Of a DNA stretch of 64,000 nucleotides, positions 53,500 to 61,685 are shown piece after piece. Every line of letters begins with the position of its first letter. Position 1 is the first letter of the stretch. Source of the DNA: Burkholderiales bacterium (GTDB taxonomy: Bacteria > Pseudomonadota > Gammaproteobacteria > Burkholderiales > Eutrophovitaceae); assembly GCA_035560005.1 (NCBI GenBank), contig DATMAN010000063.1, positions 1 to 64,000 on the forward strand. Direction: 5' to 3'. The position numbers were made by a program, and so were the translations under genes. The notes under the pieces are model-generated. The model saw nothing but the letters and a program-made list of their open reading frames with translations. It had not been told where the DNA came from and did no database searches.

Positions 53500-53736
53500 A
53501 CCACCCTCGATCCCCCCGGCGCCACGGCGGCAGGGTTCTCACACGCGGTTCGTTCTTATAGACTGTCCGGCCGTGACAGGCGGCCGGGCGCATTCCCCGG
53601 CGCTGCCAGCCGACCGCGGGCGCGTCGACGGGCTGCGGCTACCGGCTGCAAACTTCCTGCATGGCACGGATATCGACATGTCCTGCGGAGAGGAAACGCG
53701 CGCGCTGAAACAGGGGAGCCTCGCCCTCTGAGTCCT

Positions 53737-56061
53737 TTGCATTCCAGGCTCAAAGCGTTTTCCGTGGCCGCCAGCGCGCTGGCCATTCTCGTCGGCGCGC
53801 TCGTGCTGGCGGGCTGGGCATGGGACATCGAGCGCTTGAAGCGCGTTTTCGCCGGTCTGGTCGCCATGAACCCGATGACCGCGGTGTCGTTTCTCCTGGC
53901 GGGCGTTTCTCTCTGGCTGCAGAGTGGTGCATCGGTGCCTGCCGCCCGCCGATTCGCGCGATTGTGCGCGTTGCTGATCCTGTGCATCGGCTTGCTGAAA
54001 CTGGCCGATTACCTGCTCGGGCGGGAATCGGGCATTGACCAGCTTCTGTTCACGCCAAAGCTGCCCGGCGACACGGTTTTGCCGAACCGGATAGCGCCGA
54101 ACACGGCGTTGGGTTTCGTCTTCCTTGGCCTGGCGCTCTTGCTCCTGGACCTGACCACGCGGCGCGGATGGCGCCCGAGCGAGTTGTTCGCCGTCGCGAC
54201 CGCACTCGTTGCGTTGCTGGCGCTGACGGGTTATGCCTACAAGGTCCAGTGGCTCTACGGCGTGGGCACGTTCATTCCGATGGCGCTGCACACCGCGGCG
54301 GTGTTCCTTCTGCTGTCGCTGGGAGTGCTCTGCGCGCGGCCCGGCAAGGGCTTCATGGCGGTCGTGACCGGCGACAGCGGCGCGGGCCTCATGTGGCGGA
54401 GGCTTTTTCCCGGCACGGTACTGGTGTTGATCGCGCTCGGCTGGCTGCGGATCGAAGGCGAACGCCGCGGCCTCTATGGCACGGAGTTGGGGGTGGCGCT
54501 ACACACCACGGCGACCGTCACGATCCTCGGCGCATTGATCTGGTGGAGCACCCGCTCGCTCGACCGCGCCGAAGCCGCCCGCAGGCGCTCGGAGGCGGAA
54601 CGGGAGCGGTTCTTCACCCTGTCGCTCGACATGCTCTGCATCGCGGGCTCCGATGGCTACTTCAAGCGCCTCAACCCTGCCTTCAACCAGACGCTGGGCT
54701 ACACCACGGAGGAATTACTGGCGCGTCCCTTCCTGGAATTCGTACACCCGGACGACCGCGCGGCCACGCTCGCAGAAATGGACAAGCTGAGCCGCGGCCA
54801 GCCGACGCTTCAATTCGAGAATCGTTACCAGTGCAAGGACGGCTCATGGAAATGGCTTTCGTGGAGAACCCAGCCCTTCCCCAGCGAAGGGCTGCTCTAC
54901 GCAACCGCGCGCGACATCACGGAGCTCAAGCGCGCGGAAGCGGAGCTTCTGGCGGCGAACCGCTTCCTCGACTCCGTGATCGAGAACATTCCCGACATGA
55001 TCTTCGTCAAGGAGGCCGGCGACTTGCGTTTCGTCCGCGTCAATCGTGCGGGAGAGGAGCTTCTGGGCTACTCGCGCTCGGAGCTGCTGGGCAGGAACGA
55101 CTACGACTTCTTTCCCAAGGAGCAAGCCGACGGCTTCACGGCCAGAGACCGCGAAGTGCTGCAAGACAGAGTCGTGAAAGACATTCCGGAAGAACCGATC
55201 CGCACGCGCCACAAGGGCGAGCGTATTCTCCACACCAAGAAGATTCCCATTGCCGACGAGCACGACCGGCCTCGCTACCTGCTGGGCATTTCGGAAGACG
55301 TGACCGAGAGAAAGGAGAAGGAACGCGAGATCTTCAGGCTCAATGAAGAACTGGCCGAGCGTGCCAAGCAGCTCGAAGCCGCTACCAGGGAACTGGAATC
55401 GTTCTCCTATTCGGTGTCGCACGACCTGCGCGCGCCGCTGCGGCATATCGACGGCTATATCGAGATGCTGACCGAGGAGGCGGGCGACGCCTTGTCGGTC
55501 GAGGCCCGACGGCACCTGCAAGTGATCACCGACGCCAGCCGGCGCATGGGCCAGCTCATCGACGATCTGCTGGAATTCTCCCGCATGGGGCGCGCCGAGT
55601 TGCACGAGGAACGCGTCGATCTCGACGCCCTGGTCCGGGAGGCGATGCGCGGCCTGGAGATGGCCACCCGCGGACGCGCCATTTCCTGGAACGTGTCGCC
55701 CCTGCCGGTGGTTACCGGCGATCCGTCGATGCTCGGTCAGGTCCTCGCCAACCTGCTGAGCAACGCAGTCAAGTACACCCGCGGTCGGAGTCCGGCGCAG
55801 ATAGAGATCGGGCGGGCGGGCGAAGAGAACGGACGCCTCGTCTTCTACGTGCGCGACAACGGGGCCGGCTTCGACATGAAGTATGCGGACAAGCTCTTCG
55901 GCGTCTTCCAGCGCCTACACCGCCAGGACGAGTTCGAAGGCACCGGCATCGGGCTCGCCAACGTCCGGCGCATCATCGCGCGGCACGGCGGCCGCGTCTG
56001 GGCCGAGGCCGCGCCGGACAAGGGGGCGACGTTCTTTTTCACCTTGAAGCCGGCGCCCTGA
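53737..56061 (+). CDS. membrane PAS-domain sensor histidine kinase
   Basis: Hybrid-free sensor kinase of 774 residues in the inner membrane. About eight N-terminal helices (residues 5-270) form the input region, which has two related halves (NPMTAVSFLLAG and APNTALGFVFLG). A short coiled coil follows, then two PAS domains (about 285-400 and 405-530), and HisKA with His562 in SYSVSHDLRAPLRHIDGY. HATPase motifs are NLLSNAVKYT, DNGAGFDMKYADKLFG and GTGIGLANVRRI. The kinase core is of the phytochrome-kinase type (HWE-like neighbours excluded), which usually pairs with Rcp1-like regulators such as the next gene. TTG 53737 is a provisional start; GTG 53764 is possible. Confidence 0.92.
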   Translation: MHSRLKAFSVAASALAILVGALVLAGWAWDIERLKRVFAGLVAMNPMTAVSFLLAGVSLWLQSGASVPAARRFARLCALLILCIGLLKLADYLLGRESGIDQLLFTPKLPGDTVLPNRIAPNTALGFVFLGLALLLLDLTTRRGWRPSELFAVATALVALLALTGYAYKVQWLYGVGTFIPMALHTAAVFLLLSLGVLCARPGKGFMAVVTGDSGAGLMWRRLFPGTVLVLIALGWLRIEGERRGLYGTELGVALHTTATVTILGALIWWSTRSLDRAEAARRRSEAERERFFTLSLDMLCIAGSDGYFKRLNPAFNQTLGYTTEELLARPFLEFVHPDDRAATLAEMDKLSRGQPTLQFENRYQCKDGSWKWLSWRTQPFPSEGLLYATARDITELKRAEAELLAANRFLDSVIENIPDMIFVKEAGDLRFVRVNRAGEELLGYSRSELLGRNDYDFFPKEQADGFTARDREVLQDRVVKDIPEEPIRTRHKGERILHTKKIPIADEHDRPRYLLGISEDVTERKEKEREIFRLNEELAERAKQLEAATRELESFSYSVSHDLRAPLRHIDGYIEMLTEEAGDALSVEARRHLQVITDASRRMGQLIDDLLEFSRMGRAELHEERVDLDALVREAMRGLEMATRGRAISWNVSPLPVVTGDPSMLGQVLANLLSNAVKYTRGRSPAQIEIGRAGEENGRLVFYVRDNGAGFDMKYADKLFGVFQRLHRQDEFEGTGIGLANVRRIIARHGGRVWAEAAPDKGATFFFTLKPAP

Positions 56062-56093
56062 GCCGCGCGCCGCGTCCGTTTGGAGAAGCGACA

Positions 56094-56564
56094 ATGAACT
56101 GGCTGCCTCGCATACTGCTGGTCGAAGACAGCGCGCAGGACGCAGAGATGACGCTCAGGGCGTTCGAAGCCTGCCACCTCGCGAATGAAGTGCTTCACTT
56201 GCATGACGGCGCGGAGGCGCTGGACTTCCTGCACCGGCGCGGGAAATTCGCGGGCCGGACCAATGGCCAGCCGGCGCTCGTGCTGCTGGACCTGAAGATG
56301 CCGAAGATGGACGGCCTGGAGGTGCTGCGGCAGATGCGGGAGGATGCGGACCTCAGACTCATCCCGGTCGTCATCATGACCTCGTCGCGCGCCGAGCGCG
56401 ATCTGCTCGACAGCTACCGCCTTGGCGTCAACGCCTACGTGGTCAAGCCGGTGAAGTTCTCGGATTTCATCGGTGCGGTGCGGCAGGTGGGCGCGTTCTG
56501 GGCGGTCCTGAACGAGCCGCCGCCGGGAAGCGTGCCCAGGCGCGCCCCGCCAGAGACACGGTAG
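56094..56564 (+). CDS. single-domain response regulator, Rcp1-like
   Basis: Receiver-only protein of 156 residues with Asp66 (LLDLKMPKMDG) as phospho-acceptor, acidic pair EDS near residue 11, Thr in MTSS and Lys in VVKPVKF. The length and the DGAEALDFLHRRG segment match Rcp1-type partners of phytochrome-like kinases. It lies 32 bp after the kinase gene behind TTGGAGAA and is the obvious partner. It has no output domain, so it must act by protein contact or phosphotransfer. Confidence 0.93.
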   Translation: MNWLPRILLVEDSAQDAEMTLRAFEACHLANEVLHLHDGAEALDFLHRRGKFAGRTNGQPALVLLDLKMPKMDGLEVLRQMREDADLRLIPVVIMTSSRAERDLLDSYRLGVNAYVVKPVKFSDFIGAVRQVGAFWAVLNEPPPGSVPRRAPPETR

Positions 56565-56595
56565 AACACTCACCATTCATGACTCGCAGGGCAAG

Positions 56596-59316
56596 ATGAG
56601 CCGACCGGTCCGCGTGCTGCATCTGGAGGACGACCCGCGCGACGCGGAATTGATCCATCGGAGGCTCAAGGCTTCCGGCCCGCAGTGCGAGATCGTACGG
56701 GTCGCCGACAGAAAGGGTTTCGAGACCGCGCTGGACCGGCAAACCTTCGACCTCGTGCTGTGTGACTACAACCTGCCCGACTACGACGGCCCAACGGCGC
56801 TGCGCCATGCACGGGCGCATCGACCGGAACTGCCGATCATCGTCATCTCCGGCACGGTCGGCGAAGACGAAGCCGTCGAGTGCCTCAAGGCCGGCGCCAC
56901 CGATTACGTGCTCAAGCAGCGGCCGCAGCGGCTCGGCGCCGCCGTGTCCAGGGCGCTCAAGGAGGCCGAGCAGCGCAGACAACTTCGCCAGGCCGAGGAA
57001 GCCCTGCGCGACAGCGAGGAGCGGTTCCGGTCGGCCATGCATTTTTCGGCCATCGGAATGGCTCTGGTCGCGCCGGACGGACGCTGGCTGGAGGTCAATC
57101 GGGCGCTGTGCCGGATCACGGGATATTCAGCGGAAGAATTGCGGGCGACGAATTTCCAGTCGATCACCCATCCGGACGATCTGGCGACCGATCTCGAACA
57201 AGTGCGCCGGATGCTGGCCCGCGAAATCGACAGCTATCAGCTCGAAAAGCGCTACATCCGCAAGGACGGTGGCATCGTGTGGATATCGCTCGGCGTTTCC
57301 CTGCTCTGGACCCCGGATGGACAGCCGCGGCACTTCATCTCCCAGATACAGGACATCACGCAACGCAAGGAACAGGAACAAAAGATCGCCCGACTGAGCC
57401 GGATCCACGCCGTGCTGAGCGGCATCAACTCGGCGATCGTGCGCATCCGCGAGCGTCAGGAGCTTTTCGCCGAGGCCTGCCGCATCGTGGTCGAGCACGG
57501 CGGCTTCAGCATCGGCTGGATCGCCAGGCTGGATGAGCCGACCGGAAGACTGGTGCCCGTCGCGCAGGCGGGGCTGCCGCTGGACCTGGGAGGTGGCAGC
57601 CAGTCCCTGGAGCCACGGGCTGGATTCGCGCCGGCCGGCGTCGCCGAGATCGCCCTGCGCGAGGGCCGTCCCGCTATCGACAACGACCTCGGGGCCGGGC
57701 GGCGATCGGCGGACGCAGCGCAGTACCCGGACACCCTGAGCATCCGGCGCGCGGCCATCGAGCTGGGCGCCCGGTCGGTCATCGTGCTGCCGCTCTTCGT
57801 GGAGGAACGGACCTTCGGAGTCCTGACTCTGTACGCGCCGGAGCGCAATTTCTTCGACGAGGAAGAGGTCAAGCTCCTCACGGAACTCGCGGGCGACATT
57901 TCCTTCGCGCTCGCCTTCCTCGCCAAGGAGGAGAAGGTCAACTATCTCGCGTACTACGACGCACTTACCGGCCTGGCCAACAGCACCCTGTTGCTCGACC
58001 GCCTGGGGCAAGCCCTTCGTGCCGCGCGGCGCGAGCGGCGCATGGCAGCACTCGTTTTCGCCGATCTGGAGCGCTTTCACGTCGTCAACGACACACTGGG
58101 CAGGTCCACCGGCGATGCGTGTCTGAAGGAAGTCGCATCCCGCCTTCGGCGGCAGGCGCGCGCCGAGGACATCGTCGCGCGCATCGGCGCAGACTGCTTC
58201 GCGGTCGCCCTGATCGATGTGTCCGATGCGGACGAGGCGGCGCATTTGCTGCACGATCGCGTGTCGGCTTTCGCCAGGCAGCCGATCGTGCTTTCCGGCC
58301 AGGAGCTTCGCCTTTCGGCACGCTTCGGCGTCGCGATGTACCCGTCCGACGGGCAGTCTCCCGAGACGCTGTACGCCAATGCCGAAGCGGCACTGAAGCG
58401 AGCCAAGTCCACAGGCGAGCCTTTCCTGTTCTATACGCCGGAGATGAACGCGCGTATCGCGGAATCGCTGGTTCTCGAGAACAAGCTCCGGGCAGCGCTG
58501 GAGAAAGATCAGTTCGTGCTGCACTACCAGCCCAAGGTCACCGTCCGCGACCGCAGGATCACCGGATTCGAGGCGCTGATCCGCTGGAACGATCCGGAAC
58601 TCGGCCTGGTTTCGCCCGCGAAGTTCATCCCCCTTCTGGAAACCACCGGCCTGATCCGGGAGGTCGGGCGATGGGCGCTTTCCCGGGTCGCGCGCGATTG
58701 CCGCCTGTGGGCGGAGAACGGAGTCGCGCCGCCGCGCGTGGCTGTCAACGTCTCCGCGATAGAGCTGCGGCAGAAGGATTTTCTGGACACGATGATCGAG
58801 GCAGCGCAGATGATCCGGGACACGAACGGTCTGCTCGACCTGGAGATCACCGAGAGCGTCATCATGGAGAACCTGGACGCCGTTACAGGCAAGCTGCAGA
58901 CGTTGCGCGGTCTGGACATGCAGATCGCCGTGGACGACTTCGGCACGGGCTACTCTTCCTTGGCGTATATCGCGCGGCTGCCGATCCATGCACTCAAGAT
59001 CGACCGCAGCTTCACTGCGGGCATGACGGACAGCGCCGACAGCCTGGCGATCGTCACTTCGGTGATCTCGCTCGCCCATTCCCTCCGGCTGCAAGTGATC
59101 GCCGAGGGCGTGGAAACGCCGCAGCAGGCCGCGATGCTCGAGGAGCTGGGCTGCGACCAGATGCAGGGTTACTTCTTCAGCCGCCCGCTGCCGCCGGACG
59201 CGGTGGGGCGCCTTCTCGCCGCGCAACCCCCGGAGCAGCGCGAAGCGCGCCGTCGCGAAGCCTCCACCGCGAGGCGAATACGCCCCGCCCGGCGCGGCAA
59301 GGCGCACCGGAGGTAG
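56596..59316 (+). CDS. receiver-PAS-GAF-GGDEF-EAL protein, c-di-GMP phosphodiesterase
   Basis: Cyclic-di-GMP signalling protein of 906 residues. The receiver domain covers residues 5-120 (Asp57 in LCDYNLPDYDG), PAS about 140-265, GAF about 280-445, GGDEF about 455-610 and EAL about 620-880. The GGDEF active site reads GADCF (residues 531-535), so cyclase activity is probably lost and the domain may only bind GTP. The EAL domain is intact: FEALIRW (Glu659), ITESVIM, DDFGTGYSSL and VIAEGVET. It should degrade c-di-GMP on phosphorylation by one of the nearby kinases. Confidence 0.93.
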   Translation: MSRPVRVLHLEDDPRDAELIHRRLKASGPQCEIVRVADRKGFETALDRQTFDLVLCDYNLPDYDGPTALRHARAHRPELPIIVISGTVGEDEAVECLKAGATDYVLKQRPQRLGAAVSRALKEAEQRRQLRQAEEALRDSEERFRSAMHFSAIGMALVAPDGRWLEVNRALCRITGYSAEELRATNFQSITHPDDLATDLEQVRRMLAREIDSYQLEKRYIRKDGGIVWISLGVSLLWTPDGQPRHFISQIQDITQRKEQEQKIARLSRIHAVLSGINSAIVRIRERQELFAEACRIVVEHGGFSIGWIARLDEPTGRLVPVAQAGLPLDLGGGSQSLEPRAGFAPAGVAEIALREGRPAIDNDLGAGRRSADAAQYPDTLSIRRAAIELGARSVIVLPLFVEERTFGVLTLYAPERNFFDEEEVKLLTELAGDISFALAFLAKEEKVNYLAYYDALTGLANSTLLLDRLGQALRAARRERRMAALVFADLERFHVVNDTLGRSTGDACLKEVASRLRRQARAEDIVARIGADCFAVALIDVSDADEAAHLLHDRVSAFARQPIVLSGQELRLSARFGVAMYPSDGQSPETLYANAEAALKRAKSTGEPFLFYTPEMNARIAESLVLENKLRAALEKDQFVLHYQPKVTVRDRRITGFEALIRWNDPELGLVSPAKFIPLLETTGLIREVGRWALSRVARDCRLWAENGVAPPRVAVNVSAIELRQKDFLDTMIEAAQMIRDTNGLLDLEITESVIMENLDAVTGKLQTLRGLDMQIAVDDFGTGYSSLAYIARLPIHALKIDRSFTAGMTDSADSLAIVTSVISLAHSLRLQVIAEGVETPQQAAMLEELGCDQMQGYFFSRPLPPDAVGRLLAAQPPEQREARRREASTARRIRPARRGKAHRR

Positions 59317-59387
59317 GCGCACGCCAGTCGCCCCTCGGCACCTTCCGCGCGATAATGGCGCCGGGGCGCAGCTCGGGGCAAAGGCGC

Positions 59388-60875
59388 ATGGCCAGTCGAA
59401 CGAGTGAACGATCTGCCGCGGCCCGGCCGGCCAAGGCGGTGCGCGACCTCGAGGCGCGGCTCGAGCTGGCGATCCGGGCCTCGAACATCGGATTCTGGGA
59501 CTGGGACGTCGCCCGCGGATCGGTCTACTTTTCTCCCGAGTGGAAAAGGCAGCTCGGCTATGCGGACGAAGAGCTGCCCAACCGCTTCGAGGAGTGGGAA
59601 ACCCGACTTCATCCCGACGACCGGGAGCGCACGCTCGACCGGATACGCGCGTATCTCGCCAATCCCTGGCCGGACTACCAGGTCGAATTCCGCCTGCGCC
59701 ACAAGGACGGGTCCTACCGGTGGATCCATACGCGCGCGGAGCTGATGCGCGACAGTGCCGGGCTTCCGCGGCGCCTGCTCGGGTGCCACGTGGACGTCAC
59801 CGACCGCAAGCACGCCGAAGCCGCGCTGCGCGAGAGCGAAGAGAAACTGCGGCTGTTCATCGAGCATGCGCCATCGGCCATCGCCATGTTCGACCGCGAC
59901 ATGCGTTACCTGGCCTACAGCCGTCGCTGGCTTGTCGATTACGGGCTGGAGGGGCAGCAACTCGCCGGCCGCAGCCACTACGCGGTCTTCCCCGAACTGC
60001 CTGAGCGGTGGAAAGCGGTTCACCGGCGCTGCCTGGAGGGCGCGACCGAGAAATGCGAACAGGATCCGTTCCCGCGCGGCGACGGCACCGTGGACTGGAT
60101 CCGCTGGGAGGTGCACCCTTGGCGAACAGACGACGGCATCGTGGGTGGCCTTGTCATCTTTTCCGAGGTGATCACCGACCGCAAGCGGGCCGAGGAAGCG
60201 TTGCGCGAGCACACCGAAAGGCTGAAAGGACTGTCTCAGCGGCTGATGGAAGCCGAAGAAGCGGAACGCCGTGCCATCAATCGCGAACTGCACGACCGCA
60301 TCGGCCAGAACCTGTCCGCGCTCAATCTCAATCTCAACGTCCTGCGCGCCGGCCTTTCCGGAGCATCGCTGGAGGCGGTGAAGTCGCGACTCGACGAGAT
60401 CCAGAAACTCATCGAGGAAACGACGGTTCAGGTGCGCAACGTCATGGCCGAGCTGCATCCGCCGGCCCTGGACGACTACGGTCTCATTGCCGCGCTTCGG
60501 ACCTTCGCGGAGTCTCGCGGCCCCCACGGCCCGCTCTCGATCGAGGTCAGGGGCGAGGAGCCGGCACCGCGGCTGCAAAGACCGGTGGAACTCGCCCTGT
60601 TCCGGATCGCCCAGGAAGCGCTGACCAACGCGCTCAAGCACGCCAATGCGCGTCGCGTGGAGGTTGCGGTCGCGGCCGCAGGCGCCCGGATCGCGCTTGC
60701 CATCCTCGACGACGGAGTCGGCGTCGATCGGTCGGACGCCGGCTCCGCAGCCCGCGGTTGGGGACTGACCATCATGCGCGAACGCGCGGAAGCGATCGGC
60801 GCGCGGCTGCGCATCGAAGCGCGACCCGGCGGCGGGACCCGGGTACTCGTCGAACTGGAGCGGAAGGCCGAATGA
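59388..60875 (+). CDS. soluble PAS-PAS sensor histidine kinase, NarX/DegS type
   Basis: Cytosolic kinase of 495 residues. Two PAS domains (about 25-140, beginning NIGFWDWDVARGSVYFSPEW, and 150-270) precede HisKA_3 with His302 in NRELHDRIGQNLSALNLNL and an HATPase with EALTNALKHANARRVEV. No membrane helices, so it senses an internal cue. ATG 59388 is chosen; in-frame ATG 59355 is possible, but longer extensions run into the EAL gene. Its stop overlaps the next start by four bases (ATGA), tying it to the NarL-type regulator. Confidence 0.92.
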   Translation: MASRTSERSAAARPAKAVRDLEARLELAIRASNIGFWDWDVARGSVYFSPEWKRQLGYADEELPNRFEEWETRLHPDDRERTLDRIRAYLANPWPDYQVEFRLRHKDGSYRWIHTRAELMRDSAGLPRRLLGCHVDVTDRKHAEAALRESEEKLRLFIEHAPSAIAMFDRDMRYLAYSRRWLVDYGLEGQQLAGRSHYAVFPELPERWKAVHRRCLEGATEKCEQDPFPRGDGTVDWIRWEVHPWRTDDGIVGGLVIFSEVITDRKRAEEALREHTERLKGLSQRLMEAEEAERRAINRELHDRIGQNLSALNLNLNVLRAGLSGASLEAVKSRLDEIQKLIEETTVQVRNVMAELHPPALDDYGLIAALRTFAESRGPHGPLSIEVRGEEPAPRLQRPVELALFRIAQEALTNALKHANARRVEVAVAAAGARIALAILDDGVGVDRSDAGSAARGWGLTIMRERAEAIGARLRIEARPGGGTRVLVELERKAE

Positions 60876-61513
60876 CGATCCGCGTGCTGATCGCGGACGA
60901 CCACGCCATGATGCGCGACGGGTTGAAGGCGCTGCTGTCCGCGGACCCGGAGTTCGAAGTGATCGGGGAAGTGGGCAACGGTCGCGACACCGTGCGCCGC
61001 GCCGAGGAACTCGGGCCCGATGCGGTTATTCTGGACATCTCCATGCCGGACCTGAACGGCATCGAAGCCGCTCGACTGCTGCGCGAGCGGTGTCCCGGCG
61101 TGCGTATCGTCATGTTGTCGATGCACTCCAGCTCCGAGCACGTGTTCCGTGCGTTCGAAGCGGGGGCCTCCGCCTATCTTCTGAAGGACTCGGCCGGCGC
61201 GGAGATGAAGGCGGCGCTGCGCGCCGCATGCGCGGGCAGGCGTTATCTTTCCCGCGCCATCGCCGACCTGGATCCCTCGAAACGGGCGCTTCCCGCGCGG
61301 GCGAGCCCCCTCGAGCGCCTGAGCGCACGCGAACGGCAGGTTCTCCAACTCGTGGTGGAAGGCCATTCGAGCGCCGAGATCGCCCGGCTCGTCCACCTGT
61401 CGCCGAAGAGCGTGGAGACCTATCGCGCCCGCCTGATGCGGAAGCTCGGCGTGAAAGACGTGCCCGCGCTGGTGAAGTTCGCGATCGAGCACGGACTGAC
61501 TACCTCCGGCTAG
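60872..61513 (+). CDS. NarL/LuxR-type response regulator
   Basis: Transcription factor of 213 residues and cognate partner of the kinase encoded just upstream. The receiver has Asp55 (VILDISMPDLNG), acidic DDH near residue 9 and Lys in YLLKDS. The LuxR helix-turn-helix covers residues 148-205 (LSARERQVLQLVVEGHSSAE, then LSPKSVETYRARLMRKLGV). The ATGA overlap ensures coupled synthesis. Its targets may include this operon or the FNR-box gene downstream. Confidence 0.95.
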   Translation: MTIRVLIADDHAMMRDGLKALLSADPEFEVIGEVGNGRDTVRRAEELGPDAVILDISMPDLNGIEAARLLRERCPGVRIVMLSMHSSSEHVFRAFEAGASAYLLKDSAGAEMKAALRAACAGRRYLSRAIADLDPSKRALPARASPLERLSARERQVLQLVVEGHSSAEIARLVHLSPKSVETYRARLMRKLGVKDVPALVKFAIEHGLTTSG

Positions 61514-61544
61514 GTCTTCAGCGCGCCTGGTGCAACGCCATTGC

Positions 61545-61558
61545 TTGATCCAGGTCAA
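61545..61558 (+). promoter_or_regulatory. FNR/Crp-type binding site
   Basis: TTGATCCAGGTCAA is a two-half-site FNR-type box (consensus TTGAT-N4-ATCAA, one substitution). It lies in the 172-bp gap, 128 bp before the GTG of the next gene and 32 bp after the NarL-type stop. Position and match suggest oxygen- or nitric-oxide-linked control of the downstream sensor protein. Confidence 0.6.
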
Positions 61559-61685
61559 GCAGGCCGGCGTTGGTTGGGCGCATCGTGTCAGTTGTAGGGT
61601 TCTCCCGACAGACCGGATTCGTGCCGCTCTGTATCGTGCCGGCCGTGGCAAAGCGGGTGCCACGCGCTCCCGGAAAGGGTCTGTT

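Noticed and set aside
58119-59387. Upstream extension of the NarX-type kinase frame
   Set aside because: It overlaps the EAL domain coding sequence in another frame; PAS similarity starts only after 59388.
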